DNA of 64,000 bases from UBA4720 sp038227135 (GTDB taxonomy: Bacteria > Gemmatimonadota > Gemmatimonadetes > Gemmatimonadales > Gemmatimonadaceae). Within the stretch, counting starts at the first letter, position 1. Every line of letters starts with the position of its first letter. The notes under the pieces are model-generated. The model had not been told where the DNA came from. It searched no databases and saw only the letters and a program-made list of their open reading frames with translations. Location of the stretch: positions 138,898-202,897 of the forward strand of contig JBBRQC010000002.1 of assembly GCA_038227135.1 (NCBI GenBank), given 5' to 3'. The translations under genes and the position numbers were made by a program. Positions 16,436 to 23,714 of the stretch are shown in pieces.

Positions 16436-17694
16436 CATTGGTGATTGGCGGCCGCAACGGAGACGACGGGGACGCCAATCATGGCGCTACCGACGCTCAC
16501 GAGCGCGTCCAGATCTTCGATACGACGCTGCGAGATGGCGAGCAAGCACCCGGATGTACGATGACGCTCGTCGAGAAGCTCGGCATCGCGCACCAGTTGG
16601 CGCGACTGCGGGTGGACGTCGTCGAGGCGGGATTCCCGGCTGCGTCCGACGGCGACTGGGCGGCGGTGCACGAGATTGTGCGCCAGGTCGGCGGCGCTGA
16701 CGGTCCCGCCATTTGCGGCCTCGCGCGCGCCAGCGAGCGGGATATCGACCGCTGCTGGGAAGCGGTAGAACCGGCTGCGAACGCAAGGATCCACATCTTT
16801 CTGGCGACGTCCGACGTCCACATGAAGCACAAGCTGGGGATGACGCGCCCCCAGGTAGTCGCCGCTGCCGTCGCCTCCGTGTCCCACGCCGTGTCGCTCG
16901 GCGCCGACGTGGAGTTTTCCGCGGAAGATGCGGCGCGCTCGGATCCGACGTTTCTCTATGAAGTTCTGACTGCGGCGCTCCAGTGCGGTGCGACGACGCT
17001 GAACGTGCCGGACACCGTCGGGTATTCGACGCCCGACGAATACGGAGCGCTGATTGCCGGAGTTCGAGCGAATGTCCCGGGGGTAGAGCGCGTGACCATC
17101 TCCGCGCATTGCCACGATGATCTCGGGCTCGCCGTCGCGAACTCACTCGCCGCGGTGCGTGCCGGCGCGCGACAGGCGGAGTGCACCATTAACGGCATCG
17201 GGGAGCGCGCGGGAAACGCGGCGCTCGAGGAGTTCGTGATGGCGCTGCACACCCGCCGCGCGTTCTTCGGGCTCTACACGAACATCGAGACGCGCGAGCT
17301 CGCCTGCACTTCGCGCCTTGTGTCAGAGTGCACGGGTATCGACGTGCCACCGAACAAGGCGATCGTGGGCGCGAACGCTTTTGCGCACGAGGCGGGGATC
17401 CATCAGGATGGAGTGCTCAAGAATCGGCTCACGTACGAGATCATGAGTGCGGACACCGTTGGCTGGAACGGGATCGGGCTGGTTCTGGGAAAGCACTCCG
17501 GACGCCACGCGCTGCGGGCAAAGACGGAGTCGCTCGGCTACTCGCTGACAGACGAGGAGCTGAGTCTGCTGTTCGCGCGGTTCAAGGAACTGGCTGATCG
17601 CAAGAAGCTGCTCGACGAGCAGGACATCCTGGCGCTGATGATAGAAGGGGCAACTGAACGGCTGCGAGTTGTTAGTAGCTCAGTGGCCAGTTGA
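16432..17694 (+). CDS. leuA: 2-isopropylmalate synthase lacking its regulatory domain
   Basis: 420 aa, whereas typical bacterial LeuA is about 500-530 aa. The TIM-barrel catalytic part is complete: FDTTLRDGEQAPG at the N-terminus, metal-binding AHCHDDLGLAVANS and GIGERAGNAALEEF. The linker subdomains follow (AGIHQDGVLKNRLTYEIM, LGKHSGRHAL, ADRKKLLDEQDILALM). The sequence then stops where the leucine-binding C-terminal domain should begin. The last 14 residues, from about A407, are encoded by the left end of a palindromic element (17651-17835). Leucine feedback inhibition of this enzyme is therefore probably lost, leaving transcriptional attenuation as the visible control. A naturally short LeuA is the alternative. 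Confidence 0.93.
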   Translation: MTLVIGGRNGDDGDANHGATDAHERVQIFDTTLRDGEQAPGCTMTLVEKLGIAHQLARLRVDVVEAGFPAASDGDWAAVHEIVRQVGGADGPAICGLARASERDIDRCWEAVEPAANARIHIFLATSDVHMKHKLGMTRPQVVAAAVASVSHAVSLGADVEFSAEDAARSDPTFLYEVLTAALQCGATTLNVPDTVGYSTPDEYGALIAGVRANVPGVERVTISAHCHDDLGLAVANSLAAVRAGARQAECTINGIGERAGNAALEEFVMALHTRRAFFGLYTNIETRELACTSRLVSECTGIDVPPNKAIVGANAFAHEAGIHQDGVLKNRLTYEIMSADTVGWNGIGLVLGKHSGRHALRAKTESLGYSLTDEELSLLFARFKELADRKKLLDEQDILALMIEGATERLRVVSSSVAS

Positions 17695-17835
17695 GAGTTC
17701 ACTACTCGGGACGCTCTGGCGCGGACCAGGCACAAACAACGGCTTTTGCCGTCGCGCCACCGTGGCGTCCCGACGTCGTGAACTCGCAACTAACGCCTAT
17801 GCTACCGGCCACTCGCACCCGTTCTGTTGCAGTTG
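17651..17835. repeat. Palindromic MITE-like element, about 185 bp
   Basis: Two imperfect arms of roughly 80 bases. The left arm starts CAACTGAACGG then TGCGAGT and later AGAGTTCAC, CGGGACGC and TGGCGCG. The right arm is its reverse complement (CGCGCCA, GCGTCCCG, GTGAACTC, ACTCGCA, CCGTTCTGTTGCAGTTG). No open frame with a ribosome site lies inside. Length and termini match the element at 45083-45268. The left end supplies the leuA stop codon; the right end abuts the promoter region of the aro leader. Confidence 0.75.
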
Positions 17836-17868
17836 TCATCTACGCCCGTCCTATTTTGGTATTCACTC

Positions 17869-17897
17869 TTTACTTTCCCGCCTTCATCTCCTACGTT
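17869..17897 (+). promoter_or_regulatory. Possible promoter of the aroF unit
   Basis: TTTACT (17869-17874), 17-base spacer, TACGTT (17892-17897). Both boxes are weak matches. If right, transcription begins at or next to the leader ATG (17904). Confidence 0.35.
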
Positions 17898-17903
17898 GCC
17901 AGT

Positions 17904-17987
17904 ATGACCCGCAACTGGTTTAGCACGACCTATTACTTCGGTGCCTTCGGTTATAACCGATGGGGGCCCGGGTCGCGCGTGCGGTAG
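17904..17987 (+). CDS. Aromatic leader peptide of aroF attenuator
   Basis: 27 aa beginning MTRNWFSTTYYFGAFGYNRW: eight of the first 20 residues are Trp, Phe or Tyr. The protein encoded downstream is DAHP synthase, the entry enzyme for those amino acids. The bases encoding the final Trp-Gly-Pro (GGGGGCCC, 17962-17969) can pair with GGGCCTCC (18016-18023) and so block the terminator. There is no Shine-Dalgarno; a leaderless start is possible. Found by composition and context, not by homology. Confidence 0.75.
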   Translation: MTRNWFSTTYYFGAFGYNRWGPGSRVR

Positions 17988-18017
17988 AGTTCAGTTAGCA
18001 TCGCAGACAGACCAAGG

Positions 18018-18043
18018 GCCTCCGCAATCGCGGGGGCTTTTTT
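18018..18043 (+). terminator. aro attenuator terminator
   Basis: Eight base pairs (18018-18025 with 18030-18037, one G-U), loop AATC, then T6 at 18038-18043. It lies 30 bases after the leader stop and 55 bases before aroF, so it is an attenuator for that gene. The alternative pairing is 17962-17969 with 18016-18023. Confidence 0.8.
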
Positions 18044-18097
18044 GTTACTGCCCCGCGAAAGCACGAACGAAACTCTCAACCAACAGTCGGGGCAGTC

Positions 18098-19015
18098 ATG
18101 ATAAAAGCCGAGTCGTCCCATTTGAAAATCGCACGGCCACAGGCCGGCGGTGGATTTCCCACCAACGACGGCTCGCGTCCGTACCGGCTTGCGGCTCATG
18201 CCCCGACTGGCCCAGCGAGATCGACCCGACCGGTGCGGGTGAGCGACGCCGTGACGATAGGCGGCACCGCGATCGCGGTGATCGCCGGACCTTGTTCGGT
18301 GGAGAGCGCCGACATGATCGTCAGCATCGCCAACCGCGTGAAGAGCCTGGGAGCGGTGATGCTGCGCGGGGGCGCTTTCAAGCCGCGGACCTCACCCTAC
18401 TCGTTCAACGGTCTCGGTGCGTGCGCGCTGGAGTTCCTGGAGAATGCGCGGAGCGAGAGCACTCTGCCGATCGTGACGGAAGTGATGGACACGCGCCAGG
18501 TCGAGCTCGTCGCGCGCAGCGCCGACATGCTGCAGATCGGAGCGCGGAACATGCAAAACTTCTCGCTCCTCGAGGAAGTGGGAAGGTGCGGCCGGCCGGT
18601 CCTCCTGAAACGTGGCCTGTCGGCGACGATCACCGATCTCCTCCTGGCCGCCGAGCACGTGATGGCGGCGGGGAACAGCAACATCGTCCTGTGCGAGCGC
18701 GGGATTCGCACCTTCGAGACGGCGACGCGGTCCACGCTGGATGTTTCCGCCATCCCGGTTCTCAAAGAGGAAACCCATCTGCCGGTGATTGTCGATCCGA
18801 GCCACGCCGGCGGCCGCGCGCGCCTGGTGCTGCCGTTGGCGCTGGCCAGCATTGCGGCCGGGGCGGACGGGATCATGGTCGAGGTGCACCCGGATCCGGG
18901 GGCGGCGCTGTCCGACGGGGATCAGTCGCTCACTATGGAGATGTTCGCCGATCTTATGCGGGCGGTTGGACCGGTTGCCGCGGCCGTCGGGAGGACATTG
19001 TTGACCGTGAACTGA
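18098..19015 (+). CDS. aroF: 3-deoxy-7-phosphoheptulonate (DAHP) synthase, class I-beta
   Basis: 305 aa; catalyses the first step of the shikimate pathway from PEP and erythrose 4-phosphate. IAGPCSVES, RGGAFKPRTSPYSFNGLG, QIGARNMQNF, LLKRGLS, VIVDPSHAGG and VEVHPDPG are the conserved barrel motifs of the I-beta subfamily. About 50 N-terminal residues before the barrel are low-complexity and do not look like the ferredoxin-like regulatory domain of Thermotoga-type enzymes, so feedback control may rest on the upstream attenuator. Stands alone; no other aro or trp gene follows. Confidence 0.93.
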   Translation: MIKAESSHLKIARPQAGGGFPTNDGSRPYRLAAHAPTGPARSTRPVRVSDAVTIGGTAIAVIAGPCSVESADMIVSIANRVKSLGAVMLRGGAFKPRTSPYSFNGLGACALEFLENARSESTLPIVTEVMDTRQVELVARSADMLQIGARNMQNFSLLEEVGRCGRPVLLKRGLSATITDLLLAAEHVMAAGNSNIVLCERGIRTFETATRSTLDVSAIPVLKEETHLPVIVDPSHAGGRARLVLPLALASIAAGADGIMVEVHPDPGAALSDGDQSLTMEMFADLMRAVGPVAAAVGRTLLTVN

Positions 19016-19212
19016 AACGGGTACGGAAACTGGTAGCTACGCTGCTGCCCGCGACCCACTCATTGCCTCCCGCTGTTCGCTAAGGCGACGGGACAGCCCT
19101 GGTTAGCGATTGTTGCAACAAACGGTGGCGGGCAGGACTGTCCCATCCGGTTTTGGCGGTTAGCGTTAAGCGACCAGCAGGTAGCGGGCAGCAGCGAAGT
19201 TCTCAGTTCGAT
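19009..19212. repeat. Palindromic intergenic element, about 200 bp
   Basis: CGCTGCTGCCCGC (19040-19052) is exactly inverted at 19184-19196. Inner segments also pair (CGGGACAG with CTGTCCC, GCTAA with TTAGC), and the outer ends GAACTGAAAC and GTTCTCAGTTC echo the CAACTGAAC termini of the 185-bp elements. It begins at the aroF stop and ends before the metY leader promoter. No gene is seen inside. Confidence 0.6.
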
Positions 19213-19244
19213 TAATCAGTTCTCATGTTTACAAAGAGAAAACT

Positions 19245-19273
19245 TGACACGCCCGACCCCCACACCTAATACT
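19245..19273 (+). promoter_or_regulatory. Probable promoter of the metY unit
   Basis: Perfect -35 TTGACA (19245-19250), 17-base spacer, AATACT (19268-19273). The start site would fall at about 19280, only 2-4 bases before the leader ATG at 19283. Confidence 0.6.
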
Positions 19274-19282
19274 TAGTCCCAG

Positions 19283-19384
19283 ATGATCAACCTCGCGCTG
19301 TACCCGATTTGTCGCATTAGCATGTGCGCCTCTCTTAATCGAGAGACGGACCGGCGCGTGCGTGCAAGGTGCACCAACGCGTGA
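19283..19384 (+). CDS. Cys/Met-containing leader peptide of met attenuator
   Basis: 33 aa; residues 9-15 are ICRISMC, a cluster of Cys and Met codons (TGT, ATG, TGC), with a third Cys near the end. The genes downstream make methionine from homoserine and sulfide. GAGAG (19341-19345) and CCGGCG (19351-19356), inside the leader, can pair with CTCTC (19419-19423) and CGCCGG (19411-19416) of the terminator. The layout matches the leu leader. Start and stop positions fit a leaderless message. Which amino acid is sensed (Cys, Met or both) is not clear from the sequence. Confidence 0.55.
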   Translation: MINLALYPICRISMCASLNRETDRRVRARCTNA

Positions 19385-19412
19385 GCTGAACAGAGAAGCT
19401 TCTGTAACGCCG

Positions 19413-19447
19413 CCGGCCCTCTCTCACCGAGAGGGCCGGTTTTTTTT
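19413..19447 (+). terminator. met attenuator terminator
   Basis: Eleven perfect base pairs (19413-19423 with 19429-19439), loop TCACC, then T8 at 19440-19447, 48 bases before metY. Confidence 0.85.
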
Positions 19448-19494
19448 CGCCACTCCTCAACCCCGCTGTACTTCTCATTCCGGAGCAGTCACAC

Positions 19495-20823
19495 ATGAGT
19501 ACCACGATCGAGCAGGAGCACGTTGCCGGGCTTGGCACCCGCGCGATTCACGTCGGCCAGGAAAACGCCGCGCCGGGCACGAACGCGCGCGCCGTCCCGA
19601 TTTATGCCACTACGAGTTACGTCTTCGACAGTCCGGAGCACGCCGCCAGCCTGTTCGGCCTCCAGCAGTTCGGGAACATCTACACCCGCATCATGAATCC
19701 CACCACCGATGCGTTCGAGAAACGCATCGCCGATCTCGAAGGCGGTGTCGCAGCGGTCGCGACGTCGAGTGGACAGGCTGCACAAACCCTCGCGCTGCTC
19801 AATCTGGCGCAGGCCGGCGACTCTATCGTCTCATCCTCGTCGCTCTACGGCGGGACCTTCACGCTCCTCAAGTACACCTTGGCGCGACTTGGCATCACCA
19901 CCCGCTTCGTCGACGGCAACGATCCGTCATCCTTTGCGGCGGCGATCGATGAGACGACGAAGGCGGTGTACGTCGAAACGATCGGCAATCCGGGACTCGA
20001 CGTGTCCGATCTGCGTGCCATAGCCGATGTCGCGCACGCGGCGGGAGTCCCGCTCGTCGTCGACAATACGTTCGCCACGCCCTTTCTAAATCGACCAATC
20101 GAGCACGGTGCGGATGTCGTACTGCATTCGGCGACGAAATGGATCGGCGGGCACGGGTCGAGCATTGGCGGCGTCGTCGTGGACGGAGGCCGTTTCGACT
20201 ACACCGCTTCGCCGCGATTCAAGAACTTCTACGTGGATCCCGAGCCCGCGTACCATGGGCTCTCATTCGGCGGCGTATTCGGGAACTTCAATGGTGCCAA
20301 CATCGCCTTCGCGATCCGTCTCCGGGTTCTCCTTCTGCGCGACATCGGAGCAGCGCTCTCGCCATTCAATTCCTTCCTCTTCATACAGGGTCTGGAGACG
20401 CTCCAGCTCCGCATCAAGCGCCACTCCGAGAACGCGCTCGCGCTGGCGAAGTTCCTCGAAGGACATCCGGCCGTGAAATGGGTGAGCTACCCGGGACTTC
20501 CGTCTCACCCGACGCACGAGACGGCGAAGCGCTACCTCACCGGCGGCTTCGGCGGCGTTCTCACCTTCGGCGTGCTCGGCGGCGAGGAAGCGGCAAAGAA
20601 AGTGATCGCCGCGTCGAAGCTCTTCTCGCTCGTCGCCAACGTCGGCGATGCGAAGAGTCTGATCATCCATCCGTGGAGCACGACGCACCAGCAGCTCGAG
20701 CCGGCCGAGCGGCAGGCGGCCGGCGTGACCGACGACCTGATCCGCCTGTCGGTGGGAATCGAGGACATCGACGACCTCAAGAACGATCTCGACGTCGCGC
20801 TGAGGGGGGCGTTGGGACTGTGA
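19495..20823 (+). CDS. metY: O-acetylhomoserine aminocarboxypropyltransferase (sulfhydrylase)
   Basis: 442 aa, PLP enzyme of the Cys/Met metabolism family. It makes homocysteine from O-acetylhomoserine and sulfide. The PLP Lys is in HSATKWIGGHGSSIGG; IYTRIMNPTTDAFEKRIADLEGG and the long insertions that set MetY (about 430 aa) apart from MetB/MetC (about 390 aa) are present. Its stop codon overlaps the GTG of metX-hom, whose first domain supplies the O-acetylhomoserine. Confidence 0.95.
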   Translation: MSTTIEQEHVAGLGTRAIHVGQENAAPGTNARAVPIYATTSYVFDSPEHAASLFGLQQFGNIYTRIMNPTTDAFEKRIADLEGGVAAVATSSGQAAQTLALLNLAQAGDSIVSSSSLYGGTFTLLKYTLARLGITTRFVDGNDPSSFAAAIDETTKAVYVETIGNPGLDVSDLRAIADVAHAAGVPLVVDNTFATPFLNRPIEHGADVVLHSATKWIGGHGSSIGGVVVDGGRFDYTASPRFKNFYVDPEPAYHGLSFGGVFGNFNGANIAFAIRLRVLLLRDIGAALSPFNSFLFIQGLETLQLRIKRHSENALALAKFLEGHPAVKWVSYPGLPSHPTHETAKRYLTGGFGGVLTFGVLGGEEAAKKVIAASKLFSLVANVGDAKSLIIHPWSTTHQQLEPAERQAAGVTDDLIRLSVGIEDIDDLKNDLDVALRGALGL

Positions 20824-23099
20824 CATCCAGCCCTTCTGTCCTCGACGCCGACGCGCCCGAGCATCTGTCTCGGCCGTCGCCGTCGGGGACGAGTGAGCCG
20901 GCGCGACATCGACGAGTGCAGCTCCTCGACCGCTTCGAATTGGAGAGCGGCAAGGTGCTGCGCAATGTCGAGCAGGCGTACTTCCTCGATGGGAAGCTGA
21001 ACGAGGCGCGCGACAATCTCATCGTTGTGTTCCACGCGCTCACTGGCTCGGCCGACGCCGTGGGTGACTGGTGGCGCGACGTCGTCGGTCCCGACCGCGC
21101 GATAGACACGAATCGCTACGCCGTGTTGTGTACCAACCTCCTCGGATCGTGTTATGGGACGACCGGGCCGTCCGATCCGGCGCGACGTCCCTTTCCCGAG
21201 GTGACCACACGCGACATGGCCCGACTCGTGGGCCAGCTGGTTGAATTGCTGCACGTTTCGTCGGTGGCTCTTGCGATCGGCGGCTCGCTCGGCGGAATGG
21301 TGGCGATGGAATTCGCGGCGACGTACCCAATGCTCGCTCGCAACGTCGTTGTACTTGCTGCGCCGGCCGAGCACCCCGCGTCGGCGATCGCATGGAGCCA
21401 CATACAACGGCGCGCGATCGCCGCTGCCGGCGAGGAAGGCCTCGAAATCGCGCGCATGATCGCGATGATGACGTACCGCACGGCGGGCGAGCTCGCCGAT
21501 CGGTTCGGCCGCGAGGGGCACGAAGGCGGCGGATTCGCGGTAGAGCGGTACCTGTCTCGCCAGGGGGAGAAGCTCCGCGCCCGCTTCGACGTTCACACTT
21601 ACCTGACCTTGCTCGACGCGATGGACAGTCACGACGTCGGTCGCGGCCGCGGCGGTGTCGAGCGCGCGCTTGCGCCGGTCAAGGGAAGGATCATCGGAGT
21701 CGGAATTCCGGGTGATCTCCTATACGATCCAAACCTCGACGTGCGGCACTGGACGGAGGTCGCGGGAGCCGAGTATCGGGAGATAGAATCGCCCAAGGGC
21801 CACGATGGGTTTCTTCTCGAAGGCGCGCAGGTGGCTGCGCTCCTCGGAGAGGTTCTCGAGGGGCCCATGGCTGCAATTGGAATTACAACTGAACACGACC
21901 GGACGGGAGGCGTCAGCGGGACGAGTGGCGGCCGCGGGCTGCATCCATCCTCAAACGGGACGCGACCGCTCGCCGCGGGAACGTCGCACGGAGGCCGCGC
22001 GCGGGGGGATGATCCGGCGCGAGCGGCGCGAGCCGACGTTGTCATCCTCGGTTACGGACGCATTGGGCGCGAGCTCGCTCGTCAGCTCGATGGTGCGACG
22101 GGGCGGATTGGCGTGCGCGTTGCCGCCGTGATCGATCGCAGCGGGTTCGTCCTCGACCCAAATGGACTTTCCGGATTGCGTCTCGAGACTCTCGCCGATT
22201 CCAAGGAGTCAGGAATCCCGCTGGCCGATGCACCTTCCGGAGTACGCGCGACTGCATCCGAGGCCCTCGCATCGATCCGGCAACTAGGTCTCTCTCGTCC
22301 GATTCTCGTCGATCTCACTGCGAGCGACACGACTCCAGAACTCGAGGAAGCAATCACCGGGGGAATGGATCTCGTGCTGGCGAACAAACGGCCGCTCGCT
22401 GACCTTCGCGACGCCACGCGGGGACTCGCGCGTCATGCCGCCGCGCATGGTCGGCGCGTGTTGCACGAAGCCACGGTTGGAGCCGGTCTCCCGCTGCTCG
22501 ACACCATCAGCAAGCTCCAGGAATCCGGTGACGAAGTGCTCGCGATCGAAGGCTGTCCCTCGGGTACGCTAGGCTACCTGTTCGGCGAGATCGGGCGCGG
22601 CACCCCATTCTCCACGGCGCTGCGCGCCGCGATGGTGCTCGGGTACACCGAACCCGATCCGCGCGAGGACCTCTCGGGCATGGATGTCGCGCGCAAGGCG
22701 CTCATTCTTGCTCAACTGCTTGGCTACGAGGGGACGCTCGACAAGGTGGAGGTGGAATCGCTGGTGCCCGAGGAGCTGCGCTCCGTACCTGCATCGGAAT
22801 TTCTCGCGCGGGTCGCGGAGCTCGACTCCGTGTGGCGCGATCGCGTCGCAGAAGCACACGCGAGTGGCCGAGTGCAGCGGTACCGGGCGACTGTCACCGC
22901 GGAAACTGTGCGCGTCGGGCTGGTCGCGGTTGATGTGTCCAGCTCCTTTGCAACTTTGACGGGCACCGACAATCAGTTTGCGATTACTACCAGGCGGTAC
23001 CGGACCAATCCCATAGTTATTACAGGGCCGGGGGCGGGGGTCGCGGTGACGGCGGCGGGCGTACTTAACGACGTGCTCAAGTTGGCGCGGTGGCGCTGA
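20820..23099 (+). CDS. metX-hom: Fused homoserine O-acetyltransferase / homoserine dehydrogenase
   Basis: 759 aa from GTG 20820 (GTGA overlap with metY). Residues about 30-350 are an alpha/beta-hydrolase MetX: nucleophile Ser in AIGGSLGGMVAMEF near 155, late Asp in NLDV and His in KGHDGFLLE. Residues about 404-759 are a complete homoserine dehydrogenase: VVILGYGRIGREL nucleotide site, LVLANKRPLAD, HEATVGAGLPLLDTI, GYTEPDPREDLSGMDVARK. The dehydrogenase part is clearly related to the one in ThrA here. The linker (about 351-403) is Gly/Ser/Arg-rich, and its first part is encoded by a copy of the dispersed CAACTGAACACGACCGG repeat. The fused enzyme would channel aspartate semialdehyde to O-acetylhomoserine for MetY. 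Confidence 0.9.
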   Translation: MTSSPSVLDADAPEHLSRPSPSGTSEPARHRRVQLLDRFELESGKVLRNVEQAYFLDGKLNEARDNLIVVFHALTGSADAVGDWWRDVVGPDRAIDTNRYAVLCTNLLGSCYGTTGPSDPARRPFPEVTTRDMARLVGQLVELLHVSSVALAIGGSLGGMVAMEFAATYPMLARNVVVLAAPAEHPASAIAWSHIQRRAIAAAGEEGLEIARMIAMMTYRTAGELADRFGREGHEGGGFAVERYLSRQGEKLRARFDVHTYLTLLDAMDSHDVGRGRGGVERALAPVKGRIIGVGIPGDLLYDPNLDVRHWTEVAGAEYREIESPKGHDGFLLEGAQVAALLGEVLEGPMAAIGITTEHDRTGGVSGTSGGRGLHPSSNGTRPLAAGTSHGGRARGDDPARAARADVVILGYGRIGRELARQLDGATGRIGVRVAAVIDRSGFVLDPNGLSGLRLETLADSKESGIPLADAPSGVRATASEALASIRQLGLSRPILVDLTASDTTPELEEAITGGMDLVLANKRPLADLRDATRGLARHAAAHGRRVLHEATVGAGLPLLDTISKLQESGDEVLAIEGCPSGTLGYLFGEIGRGTPFSTALRAAMVLGYTEPDPREDLSGMDVARKALILAQLLGYEGTLDKVEVESLVPEELRSVPASEFLARVAELDSVWRDRVAEAHASGRVQRYRATVTAETVRVGLVAVDVSSSFATLTGTDNQFAITTRRYRTNPIVITGPGAGVAVTAAGVLNDVLKLARWR
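21886..21902 (+). repeat. Dispersed repeat end inside the metX-hom linker
   Basis: CAACTGAACACGACCGG, identical to 23111-23127. The following GGGAGGCGTCAG (21904-21915) also matches the left arm of the element at 45083-45268, so this is a partial or diverged element read through in frame. Confidence 0.6.
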
Positions 23100-23110
23100 A
23101 TACCTGACTG

Positions 23111-23127
23111 CAACTGAACACGACCGG
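23111..23127 (+). repeat. Dispersed repeat end after hom
   Basis: Second copy of CAACTGAACACGACCGG, 11 bases after the metX-hom stop and followed by a GC-rich palindrome around GGCCAGGGGCC. Confidence 0.6.
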
Positions 23128-23220
23128 CCAGGGGCCGTGGGCGGGCCGGCTGAGGGCTATGGGCGACACTAGAGACGGGATGATGTCCTATGACCTTGAG
23201 CCTGCGATCACCCTTTTAGG

Positions 23221-23628
23221 GTGTCAGATTTCAAAAAACTTTTCGTTTGGCAAAAAGCGCATGCGCTGTCGTTAGCGGTTGACCGTGTGAGTAAGAAGAT
23301 TCGCGAAGCTCGCCACGCGTCTCTCCGCAGTCAGATCTACAGAGCGGCAACGTCAATTCCCGCGAACATCGCTGAAGGGCGCAGACAACAGAGCGAGAAG
23401 GAGTTTGCCCGATTTCTGCGTTACGCGCTCAACTCTGCCTCGGAGCTGGAATATCACGTAATCCTGGCGCGGGACACAAAGGCCATCCCCGAAGGCGATT
23501 GTATCTCCTTGTTGGACCAGACAATCACCGTGCGCAAAATGCTCTATGCCCTCCTGAAGCGATTGGCATCCGATGGCAGCACGCGGGAACACTCCGCCAG
23601 GGTCGGCACGTCTATTGTCCGGCATTAG
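23221..23628 (+). CDS. Four-helix bundle protein (23S rRNA intervening-sequence protein family)
   Basis: 135 aa, GTG start. FKKLFVWQKAHALSLAVDRV, SLRSQIYRAATSIPANIAEG and KEFARFLRYALNSASELEYH are the hallmarks of the S23/TIGR02436 family, first seen in 23S rRNA intervening sequences but common as stand-alone genes. The molecular role is unknown. It sits alone between the end of metX-hom and the convergent thrC. The last 15 residues are not conserved. Confidence 0.88.
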   Translation: MSDFKKLFVWQKAHALSLAVDRVSKKIREARHASLRSQIYRAATSIPANIAEGRRQQSEKEFARFLRYALNSASELEYHVILARDTKAIPEGDCISLLDQTITVRKMLYALLKRLASDGSTREHSARVGTSIVRH

Positions 23629-23714
23629 CCATATGGTTCGGCCCGTAGCTCATCGCCGGCCCGCCGACGGCTCCCGGCAGGTCGTGTTCCTTGCAGTTTG
23701 TAGTTGCGATGCTT

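Noticed and set aside
19283..19447. SAM riboswitch upstream of metY
   Set aside because: The region does not show the conserved SAM-I/IV core (for example the GGAGGGA and GGCAACC segments) that I can recognise, and a leader-peptide attenuator explains the structure. A covariance-model search would settle it.
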